From NCBI GenBank assembly GCA_937901085.1, contig CALCHQ010000105.1, positions 29,954 to 93,953 of the forward strand: a stretch of 64,000 nucleotides of DNA, in the 5' to 3' direction. The first letter of the stretch is position 1. Every line of letters begins with the position of its first letter. The position numbers and the translations under genes were made by a program. This document shows, piece after piece, positions 26,468 to 36,753 of the stretch. The stretch is from an uncultured Verrucomicrobiales bacterium (GTDB lineage: Bacteria; Verrucomicrobiota; Verrucomicrobiia; Verrucomicrobiales; Akkermansiaceae). The notes beneath the pieces were generated by a model. That model had not been told where the DNA came from and made no database searches. It saw nothing but the letters and a program-made list of their open reading frames with translations.

Positions 26468-26496
26468 ACTATAACAAGTATGAATGGCTTTAGCAA
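26468..26496 (-). promoter_or_regulatory. Leaderless promoter of the lipoprotein gene
   Basis: Minus strand TTGCTA (26491-26496), 17 nt, TATAGT (26468-26473), 7 nt before the ATG at 26460. Confidence 0.6.
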
Positions 26497-26540
26497 GAAA
26501 AATGAATGCTCCTCATTGCACCAATAGGGGGAGAGGCGGC

Positions 26541-26942
26541 TCAGTGGTCGAAGAATCCTGCATAGAGGATGCGTTTCTGCTCATCGTAGGCCATCCATAA
26601 ATGGCAGGTCGAAGCGCCTTGCATTTCGGTGCTGAACCAGTCGCAATTCCTGCTGTCCGTGAAATCGAACTGGGGGAAGCTGAAGGTTGTCTGGGTGCTG
26701 AATTCCCAGATGGCTGAGCCCGAAAGTTCTTGTTTCATGGCGTGAAAGGCCGTGGGCTCCATTGCGTATTCATAATATCCCTGCAGGGTACTTACTTCCT
26801 TCCAGGTGACATAGTGCTGCGCTCCGAAATCCTCTGGCGAGAATCCGGCCAGATGCTTAAAACCGGCATCTCCTCTGCAGACAACCAAGGTTGGCAGTAT
26901 CACCAATGCGGCCAATGCAGCAATCAGATGCTTTTTGTTCAT
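26541..26942 (-). CDS. Hypothetical exported protein, 133 aa
   Basis: N-terminal hydrophobic segment (LIAALAALVILPTLVVC) acts as signal peptide or anchor; a Cys at its end could be lipidated but the lipobox is poor. The rest has no motif I recognise (Trp/Phe-rich, with SRNCDWFST and STCHLWMAY). It follows ksgA by 24 nt on the same strand and is probably cotranscribed from the ksgA promoter. Confidence 0.7.
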   Translation of the reverse strand: MNKKHLIAALAALVILPTLVVCRGDAGFKHLAGFSPEDFGAQHYVTWKEVSTLQGYYEYAMEPTAFHAMKQELSGSAIWEFSTQTTFSFPQFDFTDSRNCDWFSTEMQGASTCHLWMAYDEQKRILYAGFFDH

Positions 26943-26966
26943 GTCGGAATACGCAGGGAAAGTCGT

Positions 26967-28310
26967 TTATTCCCCCAGCATGGTGCGGGCAATCTGCCAG
27001 CAGGCAGCAAATGAGTTGGCAAAATCCTGCGGGCGGGCTGCAAGCCAGCGGTCAATGAGCGCAGCGGGGAAGGGGACGACACCGCTGATTTCGGCCGCGG
27101 GGAAATGCACCCGGCCATTGTAGAGCGCGGCGTAGAGCGCCACGTGTTCCATGCCGGTTTCCTCGCTGGGGGGCAGGGTGCCCAGGCGGATGATTTTCGT
27201 ATCGGTGATGCCGAGTTCCTCCTCCAGCTCGCGGCGGGCGGCGGTGTCGTAGTCCTCGCCTGCGTCCAGATGCCCCGCTGCGCTGGAATCCCACACGCCG
27301 GGGTGGCGGTCTTTGAGCAGCGAGCGCTGCTGCAGCAGGCAGTCGTGCTTCTTGTTGAATACCAGCACATGCACCGCGCGGTGAATCAGGCCGTTGTCAT
27401 GCACTTCCTTGCGGGTGGCCTGGCGCAGCACCTGGTCCTGTTCGTCCACCACATCAAAAAGCTCATCGTCCTTCTGCGCCACGGCAGCCAGCGGGTGCGG
27501 GTCGTAGGCATTGGTGAGGCGCACCCATTGCTCCAGCCCCAGTTCTTCCGGGCGGGCGGTGGGCGAGATGCCAAGCGCAGATGAAACCTCGCTCCAGGCG
27601 GGTGTTTCCGGCAGTTGCTTGTGCATCTGCTTGCGGCGCTGGGCAAAGCAGCGGCGCATCAGTTCATCCATGAGCCGGTGGTCATAGGGCGGCAGGCTGC
27701 GCGGGTCGCGCGGCGTGAGCAGCATTACCGTGGAATCAATCTTCGGGCGCGGGTTAAAGGCTTCCGGCGGCACGGTCTTGAGCGCACGAGGCACCCAGTC
27801 CATCTGGATACGCAGCGAGAGCAGACCGTAGGCCTCATCCCCCGGCTGAGCCAGAATGCGGTCAATAAATTCTTTCTGCAGCATGACCACCGCTCGTGAA
27901 ACCGCGCAGGGCGAGGTGAGGAAATTGGCCAGGATGGCGCCGCCTGCGGAATAGGGCAGGTTGCCCATGAACTTGACCGGCTGCTCGGCAAAAAGCGGGC
28001 GCGGATCCCAGCTGGCGCCATCGGCGTGGTGCACCTCCACATGCGGCGTATCGGCCCAGCGTTTCTTCTGGTATTCGGCCAGGCGGGCGTCAAATTCCAC
28101 CAGAATCAGTTTGCGGCAAAGCGGGGCCATGTGTTCGGTGAGCGCACCCGTGCCGGGGCCTACTTCCACTACGCAATCCGTCGGTTCAATTTCCAGCTGG
28201 CTCACAATCCAGCGGGCAATGTTCTCATCCACCAGGAAATTCTGCCCCAGGGATTTAGAGGGGCTCACCCCGGTTTCTTCCAGTACCTGCCGAATCTGCG
28301 TTGCGTTCAT
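26967..28310 (-). CDS. rsmA: KsgA/RsmA 16S rRNA dimethyltransferase fused to a Nudix hydrolase
   Basis: 447 residues; KsgA alone is about 270. Residues 1-275: SKSLGQNFLVDENIARWIVS, SAM site VVEVGPGTGALTEHM, and NLPYS, the N6-adenine catalytic motif, then FNPRPKIDSTVM and FAQRRKQMHKQL. KsgA dimethylates A1518 and A1519 near the 3' end of 16S rRNA. Residues about 285-447 are a Nudix domain of the IPP-isomerase/YfcD type: DELFDVVDEQDQVL, HRAVHVLVFNKKH, and Nudix box GHLDAGEDYDTAARRELEEE then LGI. The two domains are joined in one open frame with no internal stop. The Nudix substrate is unknown. Confidence 0.95.
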   Translation of the reverse strand: MNATQIRQVLEETGVSPSKSLGQNFLVDENIARWIVSQLEIEPTDCVVEVGPGTGALTEHMAPLCRKLILVEFDARLAEYQKKRWADTPHVEVHHADGASWDPRPLFAEQPVKFMGNLPYSAGGAILANFLTSPCAVSRAVVMLQKEFIDRILAQPGDEAYGLLSLRIQMDWVPRALKTVPPEAFNPRPKIDSTVMLLTPRDPRSLPPYDHRLMDELMRRCFAQRRKQMHKQLPETPAWSEVSSALGISPTARPEELGLEQWVRLTNAYDPHPLAAVAQKDDELFDVVDEQDQVLRQATRKEVHDNGLIHRAVHVLVFNKKHDCLLQQRSLLKDRHPGVWDSSAAGHLDAGEDYDTAARRELEEELGITDTKIIRLGTLPPSEETGMEHVALYAALYNGRVHFPAAEISGVVPFPAALIDRWLAARPQDFANSFAACWQIARTMLGE

Positions 28311-28319
28311 GTGCGCGGC

Positions 28320-28348
28320 ATTGTAGCCGAAACTGTTGCATTTAGCAA
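28320..28348 (-). promoter_or_regulatory. ksgA-Nudix promoter, nearly leaderless
   Basis: Minus strand TTGCTA (28343-28348), 17 nt, TACAAT (28320-28325), 9 nt before the ATG at 28310. Confidence 0.6.
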
Positions 28349-28366
28349 GCCAATAGAAGAGCGAAG

Positions 28367-28378
28367 CACTTCGTACTT
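28367..28378 (-). repeat. AAGTACGAAGTG dispersed repeat copy
   Basis: The reverse complement of 28367-28378 reads AAGTACGAAGTG, identical to a unit of the tandem repeat at 31288-31313 downstream of dnaK. Only three copies are seen in the window. Confidence 0.5.
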
Positions 28379-28399
28379 TAAATTCTTCCTTATTCCCTA

Positions 28400-28428
28400 T
28401 TCACTATTCCCTCCCGTTGTGTTATACT
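28400..28428 (+). promoter_or_regulatory. Leaderless promoter of the Nudix_N gene
   Basis: TTCACT (28400-28405), 17 nt, TATACT (28423-28428), 7 nt before the ATG at 28436. Confidence 0.6.
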
Positions 28429-28435
28429 CCCTGCC

Positions 28436-29074
28436 ATGCAGGATGATGTTGACATGCAGCCCCGCTGGCTCAGTTGGGCAAAGGAGATTCAGTTCATTGC
28501 CCAGGCGGGAGCGGAGTACAGCCCTGACCCCTTCGACCAGGAACGCTTTGCCCGCCTGCGTGAGATAGCAGCTGAAATGCTTTCCTGCATGACCGATTTG
28601 CCCTTGCAGAAAGTACGCGATTTGTTCTGCAATGAAACCGGATTCCAGACCCCTAAGCTGGATACGCGCGCTGCTATCATCCGCGAGGGAAAAATCCTGC
28701 TGGTGCGCGAAAAGGATGGCCTCTGGGCGTTGCCGGGTGGCTGGGTGGATGTGGACCAGACCATTGCCTCCAATATCGTGAAAGAGGTGCGCGAGGAAGC
28801 CGGGCTGGAGGTGCAGGTGGGGCGCCTGGTGGCGCTGCATGAATACAGCCGCAGGAATTGCCGCCGCCCGTTCCCTTACCACATCATCAAGGCTTTTGTA
28901 CTCTGCTCCCCGCTGGGGGAGGCCGCCATTCATGCCAACCCTGAAACCACCGATGTGGCATGGTTCGCACCCGATTCCCTGCCGGAACTCCACACCGGCA
29001 AACAGACTGCCGGGCAGATTGCCATGTGCTTTGCCGCGGCCGCAGACCTGCATTGGGTGGTTGAGTTTGATTAA
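28436..29074 (+). CDS. Nudix hydrolase with Nudix_N-type N-terminal domain, 212 aa
   Basis: Residues 1-70 form a helical N-terminal extension (PRWLSWAKEIQFIAQAGAEY) of the kind found in Nudix_N proteins. The Nudix fold follows: TRAAIIREGKILLVREKDG, LWALPGGWVDVDQTIASNI and VKEVREEAGLEV. The Nudix box has the REEAG core, with Asp in place of the usual first Glu region. Homologues are annotated as ADP-ribose or nucleotide-sugar pyrophosphatases; substrate not deducible here. It is divergent from ksgA-Nudix, and its stop is followed immediately by the dnaK upstream control region. Confidence 0.9.
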   Translation: MQDDVDMQPRWLSWAKEIQFIAQAGAEYSPDPFDQERFARLREIAAEMLSCMTDLPLQKVRDLFCNETGFQTPKLDTRAAIIREGKILLVREKDGLWALPGGWVDVDQTIASNIVKEVREEAGLEVQVGRLVALHEYSRRNCRRPFPYHIIKAFVLCSPLGEAAIHANPETTDVAWFAPDSLPELHTGKQTAGQIAMCFAAAADLHWVVEFD

Positions 29075-29077
29075 GGG

Positions 29078-29137
29078 TGCGGCAAATTGACGCATGTGGC
29101 ACTGTGTCAAAATGTCCAAATGCGGCGAATTGTCGCA
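29078..29137 (+). promoter_or_regulatory. Two 17-bp palindromic elements upstream of dnaK (candidate activator sites)
   Basis: TGCGGCAAATTGACGCA (29078-29094) and TGCGGCGAATTGTCGCA (29121-29137) differ at two positions and are each imperfect palindromes. They are 43 bp apart (about four helical turns) and lie 105-160 bp upstream of the sigma54 promoter, the usual place for enhancer-binding-protein sites. Confidence 0.6.
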
Positions 29138-29237
29138 GGTGTAGGCAAGTAGCCGCTTTGTCGAACAATAATATGACAAGCAATTAAGCGCTTAAACATA
29201 AGCGTTTATGTAGTGTTGAAATGCCTTTTTGTAAAAG

Positions 29238-29254
29238 TTGGCACGGAATTTGCA
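29238..29254 (+). promoter_or_regulatory. Sigma54 (-24/-12) promoter of dnaK
   Basis: TTGGCACGGAATTTGCA matches the sigma54 consensus TTGGCAC-N5-TTGC(A/T): GG at -24 (29240-29241), GC at -12 (29252-29253), 10 nt between. No good sigma70 -10 box sits at the right distance instead. Predicted start near 29265, leader about 70 nt to the ATG at 29335. Confidence 0.75.
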
Positions 29255-29268
29255 ATAGTAGAAGGTAA

Positions 29269-31257
<1,989 letters not shown>

Positions 31258-31260
31258 ATT

Positions 31261-31352
31261 TCAGAACGCGCAGCGTTCTGAGGGTCGAAGTACGAGGTGC
31301 GAAGTACGAAGTGTAAGGTACCCGCTATCGCGCAGAAACTTCAGAACGCTGC
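31261..31352 (+). promoter_or_regulatory. Competing hairpins between dnaK and groES
   Basis: TCAGAACGC (31261-31269) pairs with GCGTTCTGA (31273-31281) to form a compact hairpin just after the dnaK stop. GCAGCGTTCTGA (31270-31281) can instead pair over 12 bp with TCAGAACGCTGC (31341-31352). The two structures exclude each other, as in attenuators. No T-run follows either. Confidence 0.45.
31288..31313 (+). repeat. Tandem 14-bp repeat, dnaK-groES spacer
   Basis: AAGTACGAGGTG (31288-31299) and AAGTACGAAGTG (31302-31313) repeat with a 14-bp period, one substitution. A further copy occurs at 28367-28378 on the other strand. Confidence 0.7.
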
Positions 31353-31395
31353 CATCTTATCCCATTTTTAACAAATAAATCCAAAATACACTACT

Positions 31396-31680
31396 ATGAT
31401 CAAACCATTAGGAAACCGAGTACTCGTAGAGCGCGTAGAAGCTGAAACCAAGACCGCAGGTGGTCTGTTCCTGCCCGATACCGCCAAGGAAAAGCCGCAG
31501 GAAGCCATCGTCCGTGCCATCGGCACCGGCGGCCGCGACAAGGACGGCAACATCATCCCCTTCAACGTGGCCGTTAACGACAAGGTACTCATCACCAAGT
31601 ACGGTGGTACCGAAGTTACCTTCAACGGCGTGACCTACACCATCCTGAGCGAGTCCGATATCCTCGCCGTCATCGACTAA
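31396..31680 (+). CDS. groES: Co-chaperonin GroES
   Basis: 94 residues, normal length. Visible: [20 protein letters not shown], the mobile loop [20 protein letters not shown], and [20 protein letters not shown]. Forms the heptameric lid of the GroEL folding chamber. No CIRCE element is present upstream. It lies 139 nt after dnaK and 43 nt before groEL; all three may be one transcript or groES may have its own start in the spacer. Confidence 0.98.
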   Translation: MIKPLGNRVLVERVEAETKTAGGLFLPDTAKEKPQEAIVRAIGTGGRDKDGNIIPFNVAVNDKVLITKYGGTEVTFNGVTYTILSESDILAVID

Positions 31681-31705
31681 TCAGTCATTAATCACTCATA
31701 ACTAA

Positions 31706-33373
<1,668 letters not shown>

Positions 33374-33446
33374 TCAGCCAAGTCACAAAACGCACGACTA
33401 CCCAATTCAGAGTAAAGTCTACTCATAACATAACGCCCAACAACCC

Positions 33447-33486
33447 AGCGGCGGGTTCCCCACCAGGAACCCGCCGCTTATTTTTG
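33447..33486 (+). terminator. Intrinsic terminator of groEL
   Basis: Perfect 13-bp stem 33447-33459 / 33466-33478 with a 6-nt loop, then TATTTTT. It also marks the boundary where AT-rich accessory DNA begins. Confidence 0.92.
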
Positions 33487-33562
33487 CAGATTTTTGTCAC
33501 ATTTCCGGTCACGGATTCTATATGGAAACATGAACCGAACTCAATTTTTTTAGATTTTCGGG

Positions 33563-33591
33563 TTGACTTTGAAATTTTCTCGTGATTGAAT
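33563..33591 (+). promoter_or_regulatory. Extended -10 promoter of the Abi-linked RNA
   Basis: TTGACT (33563-33568), 17 nt, TTGAAT (33586-33591) preceded by TGA (TGn extended -10). Predicted start near 33598. Confidence 0.55.
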
Positions 33592-33596
33592 AAGTG

Positions 33597-33713
33597 CAGC
33601 AAGGTGATTCTTGTTGTATTTACACAATAGGCGCGACGGTTACGTGCGAATAAAGTCACAATTTATTTATTTCAACCCGTCCGGCTTAACCGGGCGGGTT
33701 GTTGCTTTTCTTT
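33597..33713 (+). ncRNA. Candidate structured RNA upstream of the Abi gene (AbiF-RNA-like)
   Basis: From the predicted start three hairpins follow: CAGCAAG/CTTGTTG around 33597-33616, GCGCG/CGTGC around 33631-33647, and an 11-bp stem 33674-33684 / 33690-33700 with a CTTAA loop followed by a U-rich tail (TTGTTGCTTTTCTTTCTC). The last is an intrinsic terminator placed only 6 nt before the Abi ATG, so most transcripts would end as a ~110-nt RNA and read-through would make the protein. That is the layout of RNA-antitoxin systems; a conserved AbiF RNA motif is described in Rfam from memory. Homology to that model is not tested. Confidence 0.55.
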
Positions 33714-33718
33714 CTCTC

Positions 33719-34756
33719 ATGACCAGTAAACCTTTTTTGACATTTCGCGAGCAAGCTGAGCAGATTGTTAAGCGAGGCATGAAAAGTCGTGCTAAGATGA
33801 ACGATGATGAACTGGTTACTTGGATAGAGAGTGATTTACGCTTCATTAATTATTATCGTTTTTCTGCTTACTGGTATCCGTTTTGGTCAAAAGACAACTC
33901 TGATGAACGCCTGAATGTGTATCAGGAGGGTACGTGCTGGGAGACAATACGAGGTCTCTATATGTTCGATCGTAGGTTGAGGGGGCTTGTTTTTGATGCC
34001 ATCTCACGCATTGAAATTGCTTTGCGTACCCAGGTTGCACATATATGGGCCAAGCATAAAGGTGTAAACAATCCCCAGAAAGATACGGCTGGATTCAGAC
34101 CATCTTATTCGCAGAAAAATAAGTCAGAACCAAGTTCTAAACGAGCAGATTTGCTGGAAAAGGTGAATCGCGCATATACGAAAAGTAAGGAAGATTTTGC
34201 TGTGCATCATCGTCGGAACTTGGGTGTTGAAGATGTCCGAGACTTACCTATTTGGGTGTTTGTGGAGTTTGCAACGTTTGGTAATTTGACAAATCTGTTG
34301 AATTTCGGCTTGGAAGATTCGATAGTTGAAGAGGTTGCGAATAATTTTGGAATAACAGATAAGGGCTTTTTTCTATCCTGTATCAATCTGCTAGGGGATG
34401 TACGTAATAGCTGTGCCCATCAGGCTCGGATATGGAACCGCCAGTGGTTGTCCGCAAAGGCAACGCTCCTGTTGAAAAAGTCCAGTATGCCAGAATGGCA
34501 ATATCGGTGGAATCGCAATAAAAACAGGTGGAGTAGAATATATAAACCGGAGGAACAGCCCCTTCTGAAGGATGTTCGCAGTACTGCAGCTATCTTGACT
34601 GTATGCAATATCCTTCTGCGGTCTGCTGCTTCTAGAAGCCAGTGGAAAGGGAGATTAAAGAAACTCCTTACCTGCGAAGATTCTCCCATGCCAGAGATGC
34701 ATGTTCACCTCGGTTTCACGAATGAACATTGGCACGAGCATCCTCTCTGGAAATAG
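33719..34756 (+). CDS. Abi_2/AbiF-like abortive-infection protein
   Basis: 345 residues. Family marks: FLTFREQAEQIVKRGMKS, LRFINYYRFSAYWYPFW, LYMFDRRLRGLVFDAISRIE, and the HEPN-type R-N-x-x-x-H motif in LGDVRNSCAHQARIWNRQWL near residues 228-240. Abi_2 (AbiD/AbiF) proteins stop phage growth by killing or arresting the host; the HEPN motif suggests RNA cleavage. The ATG at 33719 is preferred over a TTG at 33611, which lies in the upstream RNA. Codon use and base composition are AT-rich compared with the neighbouring groEL, indicating horizontal acquisition. Confidence 0.88.
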   Translation: MTSKPFLTFREQAEQIVKRGMKSRAKMNDDELVTWIESDLRFINYYRFSAYWYPFWSKDNSDERLNVYQEGTCWETIRGLYMFDRRLRGLVFDAISRIEIALRTQVAHIWAKHKGVNNPQKDTAGFRPSYSQKNKSEPSSKRADLLEKVNRAYTKSKEDFAVHHRRNLGVEDVRDLPIWVFVEFATFGNLTNLLNFGLEDSIVEEVANNFGITDKGFFLSCINLLGDVRNSCAHQARIWNRQWLSAKATLLLKKSSMPEWQYRWNRNKNRWSRIYKPEEQPLLKDVRSTAAILTVCNILLRSAASRSQWKGRLKKLLTCEDSPMPEMHVHLGFTNEHWHEHPLWK

Positions 34757-34781
34757 TCAGCCTCCTTGCCTAACTGCGGCA

Positions 34782-34837
34782 AAAAGTCCCTTGGGTTTTT
34801 GTACTATCATCCCTTAAAAGTCCCTTGGGTTTTTGTA
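34782..34837 (+). repeat. 22-bp direct repeat, 34-bp period
   Basis: AAAAGTCCCTTGGGTTTTTG plus TA occurs at 34782-34803 and again, identical, at 34816-34837. Each unit is itself a small palindrome (CCC-TT-GGG flanked by A and T runs), so each may be a terminator-like hairpin or a protein site. It lies just after the Abi stop. Confidence 0.85.
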
Positions 34838-34845
34838 AATTGGTG

Positions 34846-34898
34846 TTGACAATCAATAGGAAAGAAATATACTGGTCTTGCAGTAGCTGAAAGACCAG
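34846..34898 (+). promoter_or_regulatory. Promoter with inverted repeat at the transcription start
   Basis: TTGACA (34846-34851), 16 nt, TATACT (34868-34873). CTGGTCTT (34872-34879) and AAGACCAG (34891-34898) form an 8-bp inverted repeat starting inside the -10 box: an operator or an mRNA hairpin. Leader to the ATG at 34932 is about 50 nt. Confidence 0.6.
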
Positions 34899-34931
34899 AA
34901 ACTGCGTTTTCAACTGACCTATATCATCCCT

Positions 34932-35516
34932 ATGAATCTGAAATGGAATGCACCGGAGGTGCTGGAATATTATTGGCGCTCGCGCTCGGAAAAGAATGCT
35001 CAGGTGAAGCGAGCATTGGAAGTGTGCCGCAAGAAATCCTGGTTTTTCTCACTGACAGAGTGCCATAAACGCAACTTGTTGCGCATTGTCGCACACCGTA
35101 TCATGGTGGTGAATTTTCTGCTCAGGCATCTGGATGAATCCGGGGCAGATAAGTGGCAACGTGTCGATCTCCAGCAGGATTCGGATACCCTTTATGAACT
35201 GTTATCAGCCTACTGCGGTTCAGTAAATAATAAGCAGACATTCAATGTAGCCGGAGCATGGAATTACTATTGCAGCAAGCGAGGACAATGGCTCAAGGAT
35301 TTGGCTGATGACATGGAGAACGTATATTCTCGTTCCTGGTCAGACCTGATGCATGCAAATGATGCGCTCAAAATTATCCCTGATTTTTTCCGTCTTTCCG
35401 CCTTTCTCTTGCAACATGCCGATGCCATCCCTCTGACCCCCAGTCAATACGACCTCCTTCTCGAGGATGAAGAAACTTGTTACTCCTATCTCCTCGGTGC
35501 TTTGCAGGTGATATAA
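34932..35516 (+). CDS. Hypothetical protein of the defence island, 194 aa
   Basis: I do not recognise the family. It is soluble, helical and rich in Trp, Tyr, Leu and charged residues (LKWNAPEVLEYYWRSRSEKN at the start; DADAIPLTPSQ-like acidic C-terminus). No nuclease or HTH motif is evident. A strong sigma70 promoter with a palindrome at the start site precedes it and a terminator-like hairpin follows, so it is a self-contained unit. AT-rich like its neighbours. Confidence 0.7.
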   Translation: MNLKWNAPEVLEYYWRSRSEKNAQVKRALEVCRKKSWFFSLTECHKRNLLRIVAHRIMVVNFLLRHLDESGADKWQRVDLQQDSDTLYELLSAYCGSVNNKQTFNVAGAWNYYCSKRGQWLKDLADDMENVYSRSWSDLMHANDALKIIPDFFRLSAFLLQHADAIPLTPSQYDLLLEDEETCYSYLLGALQVI

Positions 35517-35537
35517 GTGTGCTGTTAAATGTTGCGC

Positions 35538-35564
35538 TTCTGTTTGCAAACACAGACGTTTTTT
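35538..35564 (+). terminator. Terminator-like hairpin
   Basis: TCTGT (35539-35543) and ACAGA (35552-35556) around TTGCAAAC, then CG and TTTTTT. Follows the stop at 35516. Confidence 0.55.
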
Positions 35565-35735
35565 ATAGTAAACTTGTCTTGACTGTCAGCGTTCATAGTA
35601 GTTAAATCGTCCTTACAAGGTGATTCATACTATTCAGTATGCGCCATAAGAGCTTGGTGAAAAAGTCACATTTTACTTTTGGGGCTTATCTGGTATTTCG
35701 GATAGGCCTCTGTTTTACAACACTATTTGAGCAGG
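35565..35735. other. Intergenic, AT-rich, no gene seen
   Basis: About 170 nt between the terminator and the HTH gene. No open frame with a plausible start, no RNA gene and no repeat that I can support. Confidence 0.5.
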
Positions 35736-36041
35736 TTAGCTGCGTTTTATCTTCAGCGCATCTGCTAGCAGTTGTGCCACTAGCTCATCGATGCTGATGT
35801 TGGCAGTGGCTGCCCAGGTGGTGAGCAGCGGAGCAAATTCATCGGGCAGGGTGACCGTAAGCCCTCCATTATGTTGTTCCATGAGTTCGCCTATTCGCGC
35901 GGCGAGTTGAGGGGATAAGGGCTTGGTGCCTGCCAGAACCGGGCAGAGTGCTTTGTAGTTCACATGCAGCTTGTCTGCAAGGGCGCGCTTGCTGATTCCT
36001 TGCGTTTTTTGCCACTCGATGATTTCCTCCAATGACGGCAT
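35736..36041 (-). CDS. Small HTH regulator with a ribbon-helix-helix-like C-terminus, 101 aa
   Basis: Residues about 5-52 form a Cro-like helix-turn-helix (QGISKRALADKLHVNYKALC). Residues about 60-95 (LTVTLPDEFAPLLTTWAATA then NISIDELVAQLLADAL) have the beta-strand plus two-helix pattern of ribbon-helix-helix proteins. Two DNA-binding folds in 101 residues would be unusual; alternatively the C-terminal part is only a dimerisation unit. Two near-identical palindromes directly upstream look like its own operators, so it is probably an autorepressor. No toxin partner is obvious. Confidence 0.75.
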   Translation of the reverse strand: MPSLEEIIEWQKTQGISKRALADKLHVNYKALCPVLAGTKPLSPQLAARIGELMEQHNGGLTVTLPDEFAPLLTTWAATANISIDELVAQLLADALKIKRS

Positions 36042-36053
36042 GGTCTGATTCTA

Positions 36054-36098
36054 TCCATTATAGTGGACGGAATCAAGATAAAATCCATTATATTGGAT
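36054..36098 (-). promoter_or_regulatory. Double palindromic operator of the HTH gene
   Basis: TCCATTATAGTGGA (36054-36067) and ATCCATTATATTGGAT (36083-36098) are two copies of the palindrome TCCA-TTATAN-TGGA, 30 bp apart (about three helical turns), just upstream of the ATG at 36041. TATAAT/TATAGT within them may be the -10 boxes. Confidence 0.65.
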
Positions 36099-36219
36099 GT
36101 TAAAAATCTTGCAATGAAGAAATATAAGGGTTGATAAATCTTGAAAAATGGTGTATATTTTCTTTGGATGTCTGTAAATATGGATTAAAAGGGAAATTAA
36201 AGTCTGTAAAGAAAGAATT

Positions 36220-36681
36220 ATGAACTACCACTATTGCTTGAAAAATGTTGAATGCGGCACGAATGAGAACGAATGCCGATATATGTTGCTCGCCTTGTAT
36301 AAGGATGGAGAACGCATATCCATCGAGCGTGTGTATCAGGAAGAACCGGATGGCCCTTTTGAATTTAGTCAGGACATACGCGAGGGACAATTTTGTGCAT
36401 TTGATGTCCTGGCCGATTATATGGGCGAAGATGCTGCAGCCTACCGCATCGATGAATATTGCTTTGAACCATGCTGGGAGAATCCCGGATTGCTGTATAT
36501 CATCGACGGTGAATCATTTGCCGATGCTTCAAAAATGGTTGATAACTGGTACAAGGAAAATCCTCTCCCCGAAGAAGCTTCCGGAAAAATGGATTTGCGT
36601 ATACCTGTGGTTACAGAGTCCAGACTGTGGGATGAGGAAGGTATAAAGCGCTTTGAAAATTGTTTCGAGGCAGAGATATAA
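36220..36681 (+). CDS. Hypothetical protein, 153 aa
   Basis: Not recognised. Acidic, cytoplasmic, Cys- and Tyr-rich N-terminus (MNYHYCLKNVECGTNENECR), with LLYIIDGESFADASKMVDNW in the middle. A purine-rich stretch (AAAGAAAG) precedes the ATG. It is divergent from the HTH gene, with 178 nt between, so the double operator could also influence it. AT-rich composition. Confidence 0.65.
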   Translation: MNYHYCLKNVECGTNENECRYMLLALYKDGERISIERVYQEEPDGPFEFSQDIREGQFCAFDVLADYMGEDAAAYRIDEYCFEPCWENPGLLYIIDGESFADASKMVDNWYKENPLPEEASGKMDLRIPVVTESRLWDEEGIKRFENCFEAEI

Positions 36682-36692
36682 TACAAAATAGC

Positions 36693-36721
36693 TTGATATT
36701 GGCTGCTCGACTCATTAGAAT
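36693..36721 (+). promoter_or_regulatory. Sigma70-type promoter of the PD-(D/E)XK gene
   Basis: TTGATA (36693-36698), 17 nt, TAGAAT (36716-36721); leader about 26 nt to the ATG at 36754. Confidence 0.5.
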
Positions 36722-36753
36722 ATGGGGCGAACTGCTAGATTGGATTGAGTGCA

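Noticed and set aside
29238..29260. dnaK promoter read as sigma70 with TTGGCA as -35
   Set aside because: At 16-18 nt downstream the sequence is TAGAAG/GAAGGT, a poor -10, whereas the full -24/-12 element is nearly perfect.
31353..31395. CIRCE or HrcA operator before groES
   Set aside because: No TTAGCACTC-N9-GAGTGCTAA or close variant is present upstream of groES or dnaK.
34782..34837. CRISPR array from the 22-bp direct repeats
   Set aside because: Only two copies, spacer of 12 nt, no cas gene. Not a CRISPR array.
35736..36681. HTH gene and the 153-residue gene as a toxin-antitoxin pair
   Set aside because: They are divergent and 178 nt apart, and the 153-residue protein has no toxin motif; TA pairs are usually overlapping or adjacent in one operon.
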